Shown here: one piece after another, positions 42,247-51,463 of the stretch
Position numbering within the stretch: position 1 is the stretch's first letter
Layout: each line of letters begins with the position of its first letter
Assembly (NCBI GenBank): GCA_010093605.1
Contig: MU004182.1
Coordinates: 1,273,032 to 1,337,031, forward strand
Reading direction: 5' to 3'
Source of the DNA: Lophium mytilinum
Taxonomy: Eukaryota > Ascomycota > Dothideomycetes > Mytilinidiales > Mytilinidiaceae
Length of the DNA: 64,000 nucleotides
The notes under the pieces: generated by a model
The model's database searches: none
Told to the model about the DNA's origin: nothing
What the model saw: the letters and a program-made list of their open reading frames with translations, nothing else
Position numbers and translations under genes: made by a program

Positions 42247-44850
42247 TTACTCAAGCACCACAGTCTCAAAACCCGGCCCAGCCTCCCCCCATTTCCTCAG
42301 ATACACATGCCCAATGCCAAACCTCCGCCACACACCCCCTTCCCTACTCTCACCAATCATCATAACATTAAGCGTCGGCACATCATCCCAAGGATGCAAC
42401 AAACCCCCCTCCGCGTCGAAATAGCTCAAACTCTCTAAATGTTTCGCATAAGCAATATCCCGCTCCTCTGATTTCGAAATCCAGCGTCGAGGGCGCGGCG
42501 GCCATTGGCGAGTAGGGAGATGTTCAAGACGCTCCGAGAAGGCGGAGCATTGCGGACAACTTGGTATATGCTGGAGCGCTGTGGTATCTAGGTTTGAGCA
42601 TTGCTCTGTTTCTTTTTCGGTAGCAGTCTTACTGCAGCCGCAACCATACAGCGTACTCACGTCTACATGCTGAGAGCACTCCCCGAGCAGTCCGGCCATA
42701 AGCGCCGTCCCAGGGTACTGCGAGGTCGAAAGCGCGATAAATCTTACTGGCATTCCCTGTCCGAGCTTCCTATATGGGCTTGCCCAGTGTTCGGGAAGGT
42801 AGATACCGCCTGCGACCAAGCCTTCCTTGCTTCGAAGTAGGAAAGCATGCCGTCCCGCTCTGCCGGTCACAGCATCAGCAGACTCTTGGGTGAGGTAGTC
42901 TAGGGTGAACCACGCTGTCTGTGCGTGTACCATGATACGGCCAGGGACCCGGGCCAATTCGATGTCACTGTCAGAGAAAACGGGATTCGCTTTGTCTTTG
43001 TAGGTGTCGAAAGCGTCATGCCAGTATGTGACGTAGTCGGGCCATTTCAGCTGAAGGCGGGCTTTGTATGCTTCTCGTGGACAGTCTAGAAGCAAATAGA
43101 CGTGGCTTTTAGAGCGGATGCAGCCGGTTTGCCAGGCCAGAGCTGCGACGATGTGAGCTTGGAGCGGATAATTGACGTCGTAGAAGAGGACTTCATCCCT
43201 CCTGCTCGGTTCGGGAATGGTTAATATCGTTGGTTGAGTATTAGTCGATGTGACGATACCCCAGAATGCAAGACTGCATCCCCGTGGGGATGCGCCACGG
43301 AAATGAATGGGGCCGTATGCCGACAGCCATGACCATGTTGGAAAGGTGTTGTTCGCACTTCTACGGATGCTGGTGTTATCGAATGACTCCCATAGGATAG
43401 CCCGATCAAACGCTTTCAAGGGCATGCCAAACACCATATGAGGCCCATACATCCCGTTCAAAATGCCCGAAAAAGCTCGCAGGATATCACCAAGATACGT
43501 CAACGATCGCTTCGTGTAAGCCTCGACCCTATCCATATAGGACACTTGGTCCATTAATGTGGCAGATACCTGCGCGGGTCCCTCTGCCTCAAGGACTAGA
43601 TGTTGATTTCGGCGAGAGCGGTAGTACACGCCAAAGTCAGTGAAGTACAGCATTGCTATCGATGCTTCCGATTCTTGGTAGGTCCAGCCACGTGTTTGCC
43701 ATTTGCTTTGGTTCAGACACATGGAGAGGCTTGGAATGCTTTCAATAAGTTCGATATCGTGCAGGTTCAGCCTCTTTTGGACCGATAGACGTGGGAGGGT
43801 GACGCCTGGGAGGCCGTAGGTCGCGCCTTGTCCTGCTACGGCCACTATAGTAAATGCAGCTTTCCGGTAGATAGCACCCATTTGATCCAGCTGGGTAGCT
43901 TTCATTTCCGGAAAGTCATCCTGGATAATACAAAGCCTGTCTATCCATAAGTAATTTTGGCCAAGAGCTTTGCATGCTGCTATTGCGTCCGTGATGGTAC
44001 GTGGAAGTTCCACGCGTGCTAGACTACCTACTTTGCCTAGTTCAGAAATATTACTTCTCACAGTTTGGAACTGGCCAGCCGGCTCTGTGCCCCATACATA
44101 AGATAGAGCAACATATCTGCAACTAGGAGGTAGGTTTACAACACGTGATTGAGTGATGTCTATGACCCTAACATCTCGAAGCTCCCTTTCAAGATACGGG
44201 AGGGTTTCACTATCTTGCGTAGTGGTAATGTGTTGTTCGGATAGCCAACCGCCGATTGTAGGCCAGTCTACGGTCTCACTAAGCAACACCCTTCTATCGA
44301 GCTGGAGCAATCCTGTCCCTGGTTCTTTGGAGGCATTGAAGCGGGCGTATATATTCTTACTCAGAGGTCCGATACGACAGGGACCACCCGGAACTCTTGG
44401 TAAACCTAGAGAGAAGGTTCCATTCATCATGATAGCTACATCATTTCCCGAATGTTTGCAATGAGCAATCAAGCATGTCGCAACAAAGTCGCAAAATTCG
44501 CAGTCCGCGGAACCTTCATGGAACGGGTCGATAGTCACAACTGTTTCCGTCTTTTCGTGTGAATCGTTTGTAGGGCGGCATATAATAAGGTGTCGAATCC
44601 GCAGATGTTGGCACGTAGTGCACAGCCTCGGCGGTAATAGCTGTTCTGCTTTGGAACAGCTAGGGCACTCGATATGGAATAGACCCCGTTTATAGGTGGC
44701 ATCGGCTTTTCGAATGCCATTCTGGCTCCATGAATCAGCGATCAACGTGACCGTCTGAGAGGAGCAGAGGCTGCATGGGTTCTGCTCGTCGAGCGGCGGC
44801 TGCTTTATTGATGAGGTAAGGACGGTACTGAGCTCTTCTGGTGACGCCAT
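42247..44850 (-). CDS. HET-domain protein with Cys-rich N-terminus, 867 aa
   Basis: A single uninterrupted frame from ATG 44850. The HET domain starts near residue 246 with RYVALSYVWGTEPAGQF and continues with LPRTITDAIAACKALGQNYL, WIDRLCIIQDD and AAFTIVAVAGQ; the block WQTRGWTYQESEAS follows. N-terminal to this are four CxxC pairs (residues 26-29, 62-65, 77-80 and 117-120), which could bind zinc. A further Cys-rich patch (YGCGCSKTATEKETEQCSNL, then CPQC) lies near the C-terminus. HET proteins trigger cell death when incompatible fungal cells fuse. The protein looks intact. It is followed upstream on the same strand by a second HET gene 345 bp away. Confidence 0.88.
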   Translation of the reverse strand: MASPEELSTVLTSSIKQPPLDEQNPCSLCSSQTVTLIADSWSQNGIRKADATYKRGLFHIECPSCSKAEQLLPPRLCTTCQHLRIRHLIICRPTNDSHEKTETVVTIDPFHEGSADCEFCDFVATCLIAHCKHSGNDVAIMMNGTFSLGLPRVPGGPCRIGPLSKNIYARFNASKEPGTGLLQLDRRVLLSETVDWPTIGGWLSEQHITTTQDSETLPYLERELRDVRVIDITQSRVVNLPPSCRYVALSYVWGTEPAGQFQTVRSNISELGKVGSLARVELPRTITDAIAACKALGQNYLWIDRLCIIQDDFPEMKATQLDQMGAIYRKAAFTIVAVAGQGATYGLPGVTLPRLSVQKRLNLHDIELIESIPSLSMCLNQSKWQTRGWTYQESEASIAMLYFTDFGVYYRSRRNQHLVLEAEGPAQVSATLMDQVSYMDRVEAYTKRSLTYLGDILRAFSGILNGMYGPHMVFGMPLKAFDRAILWESFDNTSIRRSANNTFPTWSWLSAYGPIHFRGASPRGCSLAFWGIVTSTNTQPTILTIPEPSRRDEVLFYDVNYPLQAHIVAALAWQTGCIRSKSHVYLLLDCPREAYKARLQLKWPDYVTYWHDAFDTYKDKANPVFSDSDIELARVPGRIMVHAQTAWFTLDYLTQESADAVTGRAGRHAFLLRSKEGLVAGGIYLPEHWASPYRKLGQGMPVRFIALSTSQYPGTALMAGLLGECSQHVDVSTLYGCGCSKTATEKETEQCSNLDTTALQHIPSCPQCSAFSERLEHLPTRQWPPRPRRWISKSEERDIAYAKHLESLSYFDAEGGLLHPWDDVPTLNVMMIGESREGGVWRRFGIGHVYLRKWGEAGPGFETVVLE

Positions 44851-45195
44851 CGTGATATAAATGTAGATGCTTAAGGACGAGGGTTAGCGACCTATATACG
44901 TTCGCGTATTCTCTGTCCTGGGCTCGAGGTTGTTGTTTGTGGCTTGCCAGGTTCCAGTTTCTGGCCCCCAATTCTCGAGTAAACTTGCCTTCGAGATTTG
45001 GCGTCCTAGGGCTGATCGATCTGTCCGCTGCCTTGTCCTCTGCGCAGCACCTCTTGGCATTGTCACTAAATCAACTTTCTTCTTTACCAGGTCCAGATAC
45101 TCCGATCGTGCTATTTCCCACGTTGTCCGCTCAGAGTTGGTCTTTCTAAGCACTGCTCTCCTTTTTTCAAGTCTGAATTCTCAATCATCCGTCAC
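44851..45195. other. Intergenic between the two HET genes
   Basis: 345 bp containing the promoter of the 867 aa HET gene. Frames on both strands are open but carry no domain. Confidence 0.45.
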
Positions 45196-46830
45196 TCACT
45201 CCCATTGCCAGTGTTCAGCCGCAGTCGTGTCGTCGATACTCCAGCGCACGAAAGAACCTGCGGTGCGAGCGAACATGCACAGAGCGGTCAACTCTAGTAA
45301 CCCCACCTCTAGCCCATAGCCGACGATGCTGTCGTTGACCGTCCGGCCCTTCAGAGACGGCAAATCGTTACGCATAAGCATAAGCGTGGCTTGCATGTCC
45401 CGGTCCATTTTCAGGTCTTCTTCGGCATGGGAACATGAACTCATTACCCCAAGCCCGACGACGCGATACGGGATTACGCCTTCCTCGTTTGCATTGTAAT
45501 GAATCGGTCGGCAAATACAAGCAAGGCGCTGGTTTGGGGTAATTGGACTCTCGAAGTTGAGTACGAAGACAGTGTCAGTCACGGCAGGGATGTCGAAGGT
45601 CCACATGTGGTGCAATGATGCTGTTCCAGGAAATTCGCGGACGGTGAAACGGACGAGAGAGGGGTTTTGGGTAGTGTTCTCCATTTGGGGGCCTGCAAAC
45701 TCCTGCAATGGGTTGTCGACCACGAAGGAAGGTGATGATGTAACTGAACGACCGAACCGAGTGAGTTTCGCGAAGAAAGATCTGGCGATCATGTTCTCTG
45801 CCAACGTGGACGTCGGGCTGGATCGTAAAATTTCTTTTGCGCACCCGAAAGCGCGTCCTATATCCACTCCGAGACGCGTGGATAGGGTATCGCAGAATGG
45901 TAGGCATGGGATTCCGTCGTAGACAGCTTGGGGAAGCGGGCAGCAGCTCATGCTCTGCAGGAACAACATCTCGATAGGAGAGGAGTAATCAGGCACAAGG
46001 CTACCAGGGTTGTCTTTTGTGTCTGATGCAAGACTTAAGAGGCCATAGATCAAGTCTCGGGGCTCCAAACACCTGGACATGTGGCATTGGAAGAGTAGTT
46101 GTCGAAGTGTTAGCCTGGTAGCGATGATGCGGAGCTTTTTCAGTTTGCCAAGCGGGTGGTTCGGGTTTCTCATACCAATGAACTGGGTGCCAGTATCCTC
46201 GTCCGGCATGTGGAGGATGAAATCGGGCCAGGTAGAGGACCGGTCGCCACAGAAGATATGGATGTCCGACGCGAGAACGAGCTCTTGGATGATCCAAGTC
46301 CGTGTCCAATACTCGCGACGTTGAAGAGATGCAATGGCGGCTGAGAGAGAAGTTCCAGACTCAGATTCGGCGGTTGTAATTGATTTTGAAGCGGCTGGAT
46401 TGAAGGAGTCAAAATATTTCTCGCTCCCATCAGCTTGAGGTCCAAGCCAGACAAGTACTGACTTTGCATTCGAGTAGATTAGTCCCATCAGTGGGACTTG
46501 GATGCTCTTTTCCAAGTTATCCTTCTGATTGATACAGAGAGCATCAACCCACAGGGTCACAGCCGCATCGGCTAGACGGAGCTGTTGTAAGAAGTCGAAA
46601 AGATTTGCTTGAATGGCATGGACCACGCCATTAAGCTCTATCTCTTGGAAGAGGCCAGGAGCTCCCCAAGTGTATGAGGCAGCATAGTAGACTGGATTTG
46701 ATGTCAAACGGCTGTGGGCGAGGGAGCATACTATGATTTCTTTTCGTTCTCCGGGCAAGAGCTTTAAAAGACGAAAGTCCATGGGCTCTTGAAGAGGTTG
46801 ATAGGTGCAATTCTCGGATTTGAATGCCAT
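45196..46830 (-). CDS. HET-domain protein, 544 aa
   Basis: A single exon. The HET domain is at the N-terminus: YYAASYTWGAPG near residue 48, LWVDALCINQKDNLEKSIQV near 91, then GLIYSNAKSVLVWLG and YWTRTWIIQELVLASDIHIF. The C-terminal half shows RCLEPRDLIYGLLSLASDTK and DYSSPIEMLFLQS. This is the common het-6-like layout. The end of the protein is divergent, with no 'GRxxFxT' tail obvious. The gene looks intact. It is a candidate allorecognition gene; its target is unknown. Confidence 0.88.
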   Translation of the reverse strand: MAFKSENCTYQPLQEPMDFRLLKLLPGERKEIIVCSLAHSRLTSNPVYYAASYTWGAPGLFQEIELNGVVHAIQANLFDFLQQLRLADAAVTLWVDALCINQKDNLEKSIQVPLMGLIYSNAKSVLVWLGPQADGSEKYFDSFNPAASKSITTAESESGTSLSAAIASLQRREYWTRTWIIQELVLASDIHIFCGDRSSTWPDFILHMPDEDTGTQFIGMRNPNHPLGKLKKLRIIATRLTLRQLLFQCHMSRCLEPRDLIYGLLSLASDTKDNPGSLVPDYSSPIEMLFLQSMSCCPLPQAVYDGIPCLPFCDTLSTRLGVDIGRAFGCAKEILRSSPTSTLAENMIARSFFAKLTRFGRSVTSSPSFVVDNPLQEFAGPQMENTTQNPSLVRFTVREFPGTASLHHMWTFDIPAVTDTVFVLNFESPITPNQRLACICRPIHYNANEEGVIPYRVVGLGVMSSCSHAEEDLKMDRDMQATLMLMRNDLPSLKGRTVNDSIVGYGLEVGLLELTALCMFARTAGSFVRWSIDDTTAAEHWQWE

Positions 46831-47908
46831 GATTGCGCTTCAGAAACACCCCTGGATATCAAAACGCCCAGCCTACAACAAATTTTTCAAGCCAAGCTAT
46901 GAACCGGCGCGAAGGTGATACTAGTCTTGGTCGAGGCTCTGAATAAAACATCACTTGGCTGCTCCGTTGTGGATGGATTGACTCCACTCCGCTGGGTATG
47001 GTAGTTTCTGATTGGACTGTGCAGATACTGAACTATGTAGCGTTTTGTCGGGTTAAGACTTCCGTGGTGGATGGGAGTGGAGGAAGGCTGACTGCCCTGC
47101 TCCTGAGAACTCTCAGGGCGTTTACTGGACTAACCGCTTTCATACTAGCGGAATAGAATACATCAACCCTTACGAAGGAGTTCGTTTTTTTTGAGTACTA
47201 AGCGAAAACGCAACACCAACCTTCAAGTGCACGCGGCGACCACTCACCACATGAAATAAATATTCATAGGGGGTTTCGGATACAGTTTGGCACACCTTGA
47301 AAGGCTAGACCTTTTCCAAATATTATTCATGCCTGTGGTGACCTTAGTTCGCTGTTGAATTGGTCGTGTTTCTTTGGGTTAGTGCTCAAAAAAAACGAAC
47401 TCCTTCGTACCTCCCTTATTCTCACGTTTCATCCTCACCCCCTTCATGTCTACCTACATAGTCTTCACTGAAATGCCAAGATGACCGGGTATGAACTCAG
47501 TGCTACTGTGGTTCGGCGGTCGCCTACCTATCTATCTTAAACATGACGTTTCGCCCAAGCATGCGATCATCATTCTCCAAAACCTGCTGAAGCCGGTCCC
47601 TGTTCCAAGAACATCGACACCACCCAATCTCAGTGGCGATAAGGTAGATCGGCACTACCCACGAAACAGAGAGCTACAGGGAACGGCCATATTCGCTGTT
47701 GATGCAGGAGCCGGCCGGCATCGTGACAGGCTTTGGTACCTGGTATCTGGGTACCGGGCCGCCACTCCACGGCGGAGAGCGAGCGAAGCTTGAAGATAAG
47801 AAGTGGGATGATCTGTGGGTTTGGCTATAGTAGCTCTTCATATTTCAAAAACCTATATTAATATCTCAAACCTTGGAACGCATCTTTTTCCCCGCCAAAC
47901 ATTTTCAA
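46831..47908. other. Intergenic, contains a MITE-like element
   Basis: Includes the promoter of the 544 aa HET gene and the inverted-repeat element at 47171-47409. A frame at 47491-47793 has no recognisable content. Confidence 0.45.
47171..47409. mobile_element. MITE-like element with ~30 bp inverted repeats and TA ends
   Basis: The left arm 47171-47200 (TACGAAGGAGTTCGTTTTTT...) and right arm 47380-47409 are reverse complements with one mismatch over 30 bases. The arms begin and end with TA, as expected for a Tc1/mariner-derived element inserted at TA. The 239 bp element carries no gene. Confidence 0.75.
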
Positions 47909-48510
47909 CTACCACAAAATATACAGCACGGTAATCTTTCCACACACCTCTTCACTATGATCCCTAAGCACATCCCCACCGGCCCCATGTCCTCCTCCGA
48001 CGAACCCAAACTTCCAACAGAACCTGCTTCCCAAGAGGCCAACCCCAAACCCTTCAGCATAATGAACATCCACGTCCCCCGCAAAACCCCCTCCAACCCC
48101 TCCTCCCGGCCCACCCTCAACCGCACTCCCTCCGTCCAGACCCGCTACATGAACATGCTCCTCGCTCTGGGCCGACACGTTGTTGTAGGCCGTATATGTG
48201 ACGAAAAAGGTCCCATTGACTCTCACAATACGTGGATCTTCAGTGCCGCCTATGGTTTCGTATTCTTCCGTGGCGTAGATGATCGGCTTGTTCAGGCGCG
48301 TGAAGTTGTACCCATCCGTTGACCATGCCAGACCGATGCTTGACGTCTTCGAGGCATTTTTGGCTCGATATAGCAGGAAGATTGTCTCATTCAGTACCAC
48401 GGCCGTGGGATTGTACAGAAACACGCTCTCCCAGTCATTGGGTCAAGGAAAGTGACAGGCCTACCAGGAGGCAAAAAGTGAGAAGAATGGCCGCCATGCT
48501 GGTCACCCAT
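47909..48510 (-). pseudogene. Decayed glycosidase (five-bladed-propeller, GH43/GH130-like)
   Basis: A frame on the minus strand reads WESVFLYNPTAVVLNETIFL, then GLAWSTDGYNFTRLNKPIIY and GTEDPRIVRVNGTFFVTYTA, a typical blade pattern of GH43/GH130-type enzymes. Downstream the frame turns into Gly-rich nonsense at about 48200, while another frame looks weakly protein-like. Upstream, RPVTFLDP lies in a different frame from NDWESV, so at least one shift is present. A signal-like start (MAAILLTFCLLVGLSL) at about 48500 runs into a stop. Multiple lesions indicate a pseudogene. Exact family assignment is tentative. Confidence 0.6.
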
Positions 48511-49237
48511 GTGCCTTCTACGACCAATTCTACCCATCGTGCTTCTTAAGGCCCCATAGAGGGGCCATGACGTACCTACTCATCGTGAAAGAAGCCTCCT
48601 CTTCCCCGCGCGCAGCTTCTCGGAAGGGGAAGGCCGTGACGCTGGCCAAGGCAAAGTTAGTCAGTGGGATGATCGCACGTTAGGACCCCTTCGCCTGGTG
48701 AGTCGCTGTAGAAAATGTAAGAGAGGCGGAGGGATCCATTCGCGGCCGATGGGACATCAGGAAGGCCTTTCATTGAGTCTGTAGAGCGAGTTGCTGCGAC
48801 TCGGCCGTTTCTCGCTGTCGCAAAACGAAGCCCTCTGCGTTACGGCCGAGAGGGATAGGTGTCGCTGAGGCTGGACATGGGGCTGGCACAGCTGCGGGGA
48901 AATTCAGGCCGAAGCTCCAAGCTTTGATTGCCCCGAACCCCTTGACAAGCGGCAAGCCATTGCTCCTGCAACATGGAGCAAAACACCACACAGCCTCATT
49001 GTTGCTCGGACCCGTCTTCGCCATCTTCGAAATGAAGCAGCCGTCGGAGCCCGAGTGCACCCTTGAAACTAACAGCCTCCACATAAGACAGCAAAACGCG
49101 TTTGTATATAAGGGAGGATGCATTCATCACTTCGATCAGCCAACAATAACGATATCATCATCTATCATCTTCTCTCACCATAACCTCACTTATCATATCC
49201 TGTCAAATAGCAAATCATTTCATCAAACTCCCCCACC
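48511..49237. other. Intergenic, promoter of the MDR gene
   Basis: A TATATAA-like motif near 49105 and CT/CA-rich leader sequence precede the start at 49238. The minus-strand frame at 48770-49123 has no domain. Confidence 0.5.
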
Positions 49238-50257
49238 ATGTCTACCACCATCCGCAAAGCAGTCATCACCGGTGCCGGCGACGTCTCAAACATCTCCGTC
49301 ACTGACGGCCCCATCTCAGCGCCAGAGCGTCACCATGTTCAAGTCCGCGTCCTCTACTCTGGCTTCTCCGGCTCCGACATTAACATGCGCCTCGGCATCT
49401 ACCCATTCCAGAAAAAGGCTCCCTTCACGCCCGGCTACTGCCTCATTGGCCGCGTCAACGTCAACGGTCGGGACAGTCAAAAGTTCGCAAAAGGGGCTCT
49501 CGTAGCGTGTCTCTCGGTCTACGACGCTGAAGCCGAACTCGCCAACCTACCAGAAAAATACCTAATCCCAGTCCCAGAAGGCCTCGACCTCCAGCAAGCC
49601 ACTGCGCTCATCCTGGACTGGAACACCGCATACGGCATGGTCATGCACACCGCGAATGTTTCCAGCGGCCAAAGGGTGTTTGTGCACGGCATGAGCGGTG
49701 CTGTCGGGTACGCTGTCACCATCCTAGCCCAGCTCCAAGGGGCCGAAGTGTATGGCACCGCTTCACCCAAGAACCACGACGCCATCAAGCAATTAGGCGC
49801 TACCCCATTTACCTACGCCAACAAAGACTGGATCTCCGCAATGACCGAGCTCGGCGGCGTCCACGCCGTCTTCGACGCCCTTGGGTTCGAGAGCTGGGAC
49901 GAATCGTACTCGATCCTGACGCAGAAAGAACGGAGCATCCTCGTCGGGTATGGCGGCAATCTCCCAATGTTGACGGGACAGCCGCCGAGGTCTATGACCG
50001 TCGCCGTGACGAAATTGCTCGCCCAGAATATGAAGATCTGCAAGCGGAGGACGACATTTTACTACATCGGGCGCGATGACAAGACGTTTGTTCCGGATTT
50101 GACGGCGCTGTTTGACTTATTGAAACAGGGGAAGATCCAGGTGCCCATCAAGAGGGTCTACGGGCTGGAGGAGGTTCCGCAAGCACATAAGAGCTGGAAC
50201 ACGGGCGCTGGGATGGGCTCACTTCTCGTGAAGATCGCAGATGATACCCCGGCGTAG
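49238..50257 (+). CDS. Medium-chain reductase (zeta-crystallin / quinone-oxidoreductase-like)
   Basis: A single exon of 339 residues beginning MSTTIRKAVITGAGDVSNIS. The catalytic fold contains VQVRVLYSGFSGSDINMRLG and FTPGYCLIGRV. The NAD(P)-binding half shows VFVHGMSGAVGYAVTILAQL, a GxxGxxG-like variant of the family's AxxGxxG, and later VYGLEEVPQAHKSWNTGAGM. The zinc-ligand cysteines of true alcohol dehydrogenases are not apparent, so a zinc-free quinone- or enone-reductase role is likely. No neighbouring gene suggests a pathway. The substrate is unknown. Confidence 0.85.
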   Translation: MSTTIRKAVITGAGDVSNISVTDGPISAPERHHVQVRVLYSGFSGSDINMRLGIYPFQKKAPFTPGYCLIGRVNVNGRDSQKFAKGALVACLSVYDAEAELANLPEKYLIPVPEGLDLQQATALILDWNTAYGMVMHTANVSSGQRVFVHGMSGAVGYAVTILAQLQGAEVYGTASPKNHDAIKQLGATPFTYANKDWISAMTELGGVHAVFDALGFESWDESYSILTQKERSILVGYGGNLPMLTGQPPRSMTVAVTKLLAQNMKICKRRTTFYYIGRDDKTFVPDLTALFDLLKQGKIQVPIKRVYGLEEVPQAHKSWNTGAGMGSLLVKIADDTPA

Positions 50258-50282
50258 TGCTTGATTTTCTTTTATTCTATTG

Positions 50283-51245
50283 GTCGCGGCGTGCACATAC
50301 TGTAGCCACTTTTCCAACCGCTTGCACGACCTTCTAGATTAAGCCTCGAATATTAGGTTTGGAAAAAGCTGCCAGGGCGTGTCTGTGGAGAATTTGCTTC
50401 CTCTGGTTACATAAAGTTACAGATCTAAACGAGTAACTTACTCTTTGCTTGACGCGAAGGGCACGCGGCGTACACAATTCCTAGTCACTTTTCTAACCGT
50501 TTGCCCGACTATCTGAATCAAGCCCGTAGAATTGGGATTAGATAGGGTTGCTGGGCAGGATTGGTGGAGATCCTGTCTCCTCCAGTTACAAAGATTTACA
50601 TTTCTAACCGTGCAACTTATTGTTTCCTAATCGTTTGCACGACCCTCTAAATCAGGCCCATAGAAGTAGGTTGAGAAAGGCTCGCGGGGGTGCGTTGATG
50701 GAGATCCTATCTCCGCCAGTTACATATAGTCACATTTCTAACCATGCAACTTATTTTTTACTAGACGCGGAGGGGAGCTCTCTAACCTTTTGCACGGCCC
50801 TCTAAATCAAGCCTATAGAATGAGGTTTGGGCAGGGTCGCTAGGGTGCATTAATGGAGATCCTATCTCCGCCAGTTACAAAGAGTTACATTTCTAACCGC
50901 GTAGAATTCTTTTTGCTAGACGCGGAGGGCACTTTTCAAACCGTTTGCACGACCCTCTAAACCGAGCCCACAGAATTAGGTTTGAAAAAGGCCACTGGGG
51001 AGCCGCCTGTGGAAAACCCACCTCCTTTAGTTATGAAGAGTCACATTTGTAACCGCGTAAATATATTTTGTCAGACGCGGAGGGCACGCGGCGTGCACCT
51101 ATAGTAGGGGTATTTCTTACTAGATTTTCACAACCCCCTAAATCGAGCTCGCGGTATTAGGTGTGGAAAGTGTTGCTGAGGTGCGCCTATAGGAAACTGT
51201 CTCCTTTAGTAACAAAGAGTTACATTTCTAACCGCGTGAACATGA
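50283..51245. repeat. Six diverged copies of a ~135-180 bp tandem repeat
   Basis: The words AACCGTTTGCACGACC(C)TCTAA, TAGAATTAGGTTTG, GGAGATCCTATCTCCGCCAGTTAC and ACATTTCTAACCG recur in the same order near 50316, 50495, 50628, 50783, 50939 and 51120. Most units also carry GACGCGGAGGGCACGCGGCG. Spacing varies through indels. It is non-coding and lies between the MDR gene and the 3' end of the channel gene. Confidence 0.85.
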
Positions 51246-51463
51246 TCCACTTCGCCATTTAGGCCTATCGATAAGCCTAGGCCGGACTTATATGTCGTCG
51301 TGTAAGAGGAGAGTCAAAACGGACAACTCCAGGCGGGATTCAGACACTCAATCTTTTCTCCCAACCTTTACTGTTTCCATTGTTGCAGTCTATCCAAATT
51401 CCAGACATCCCGGAGCGACTGCGCTCTTAAGATCCCCCTACCACTTCCACCCTAATTCCGCGA

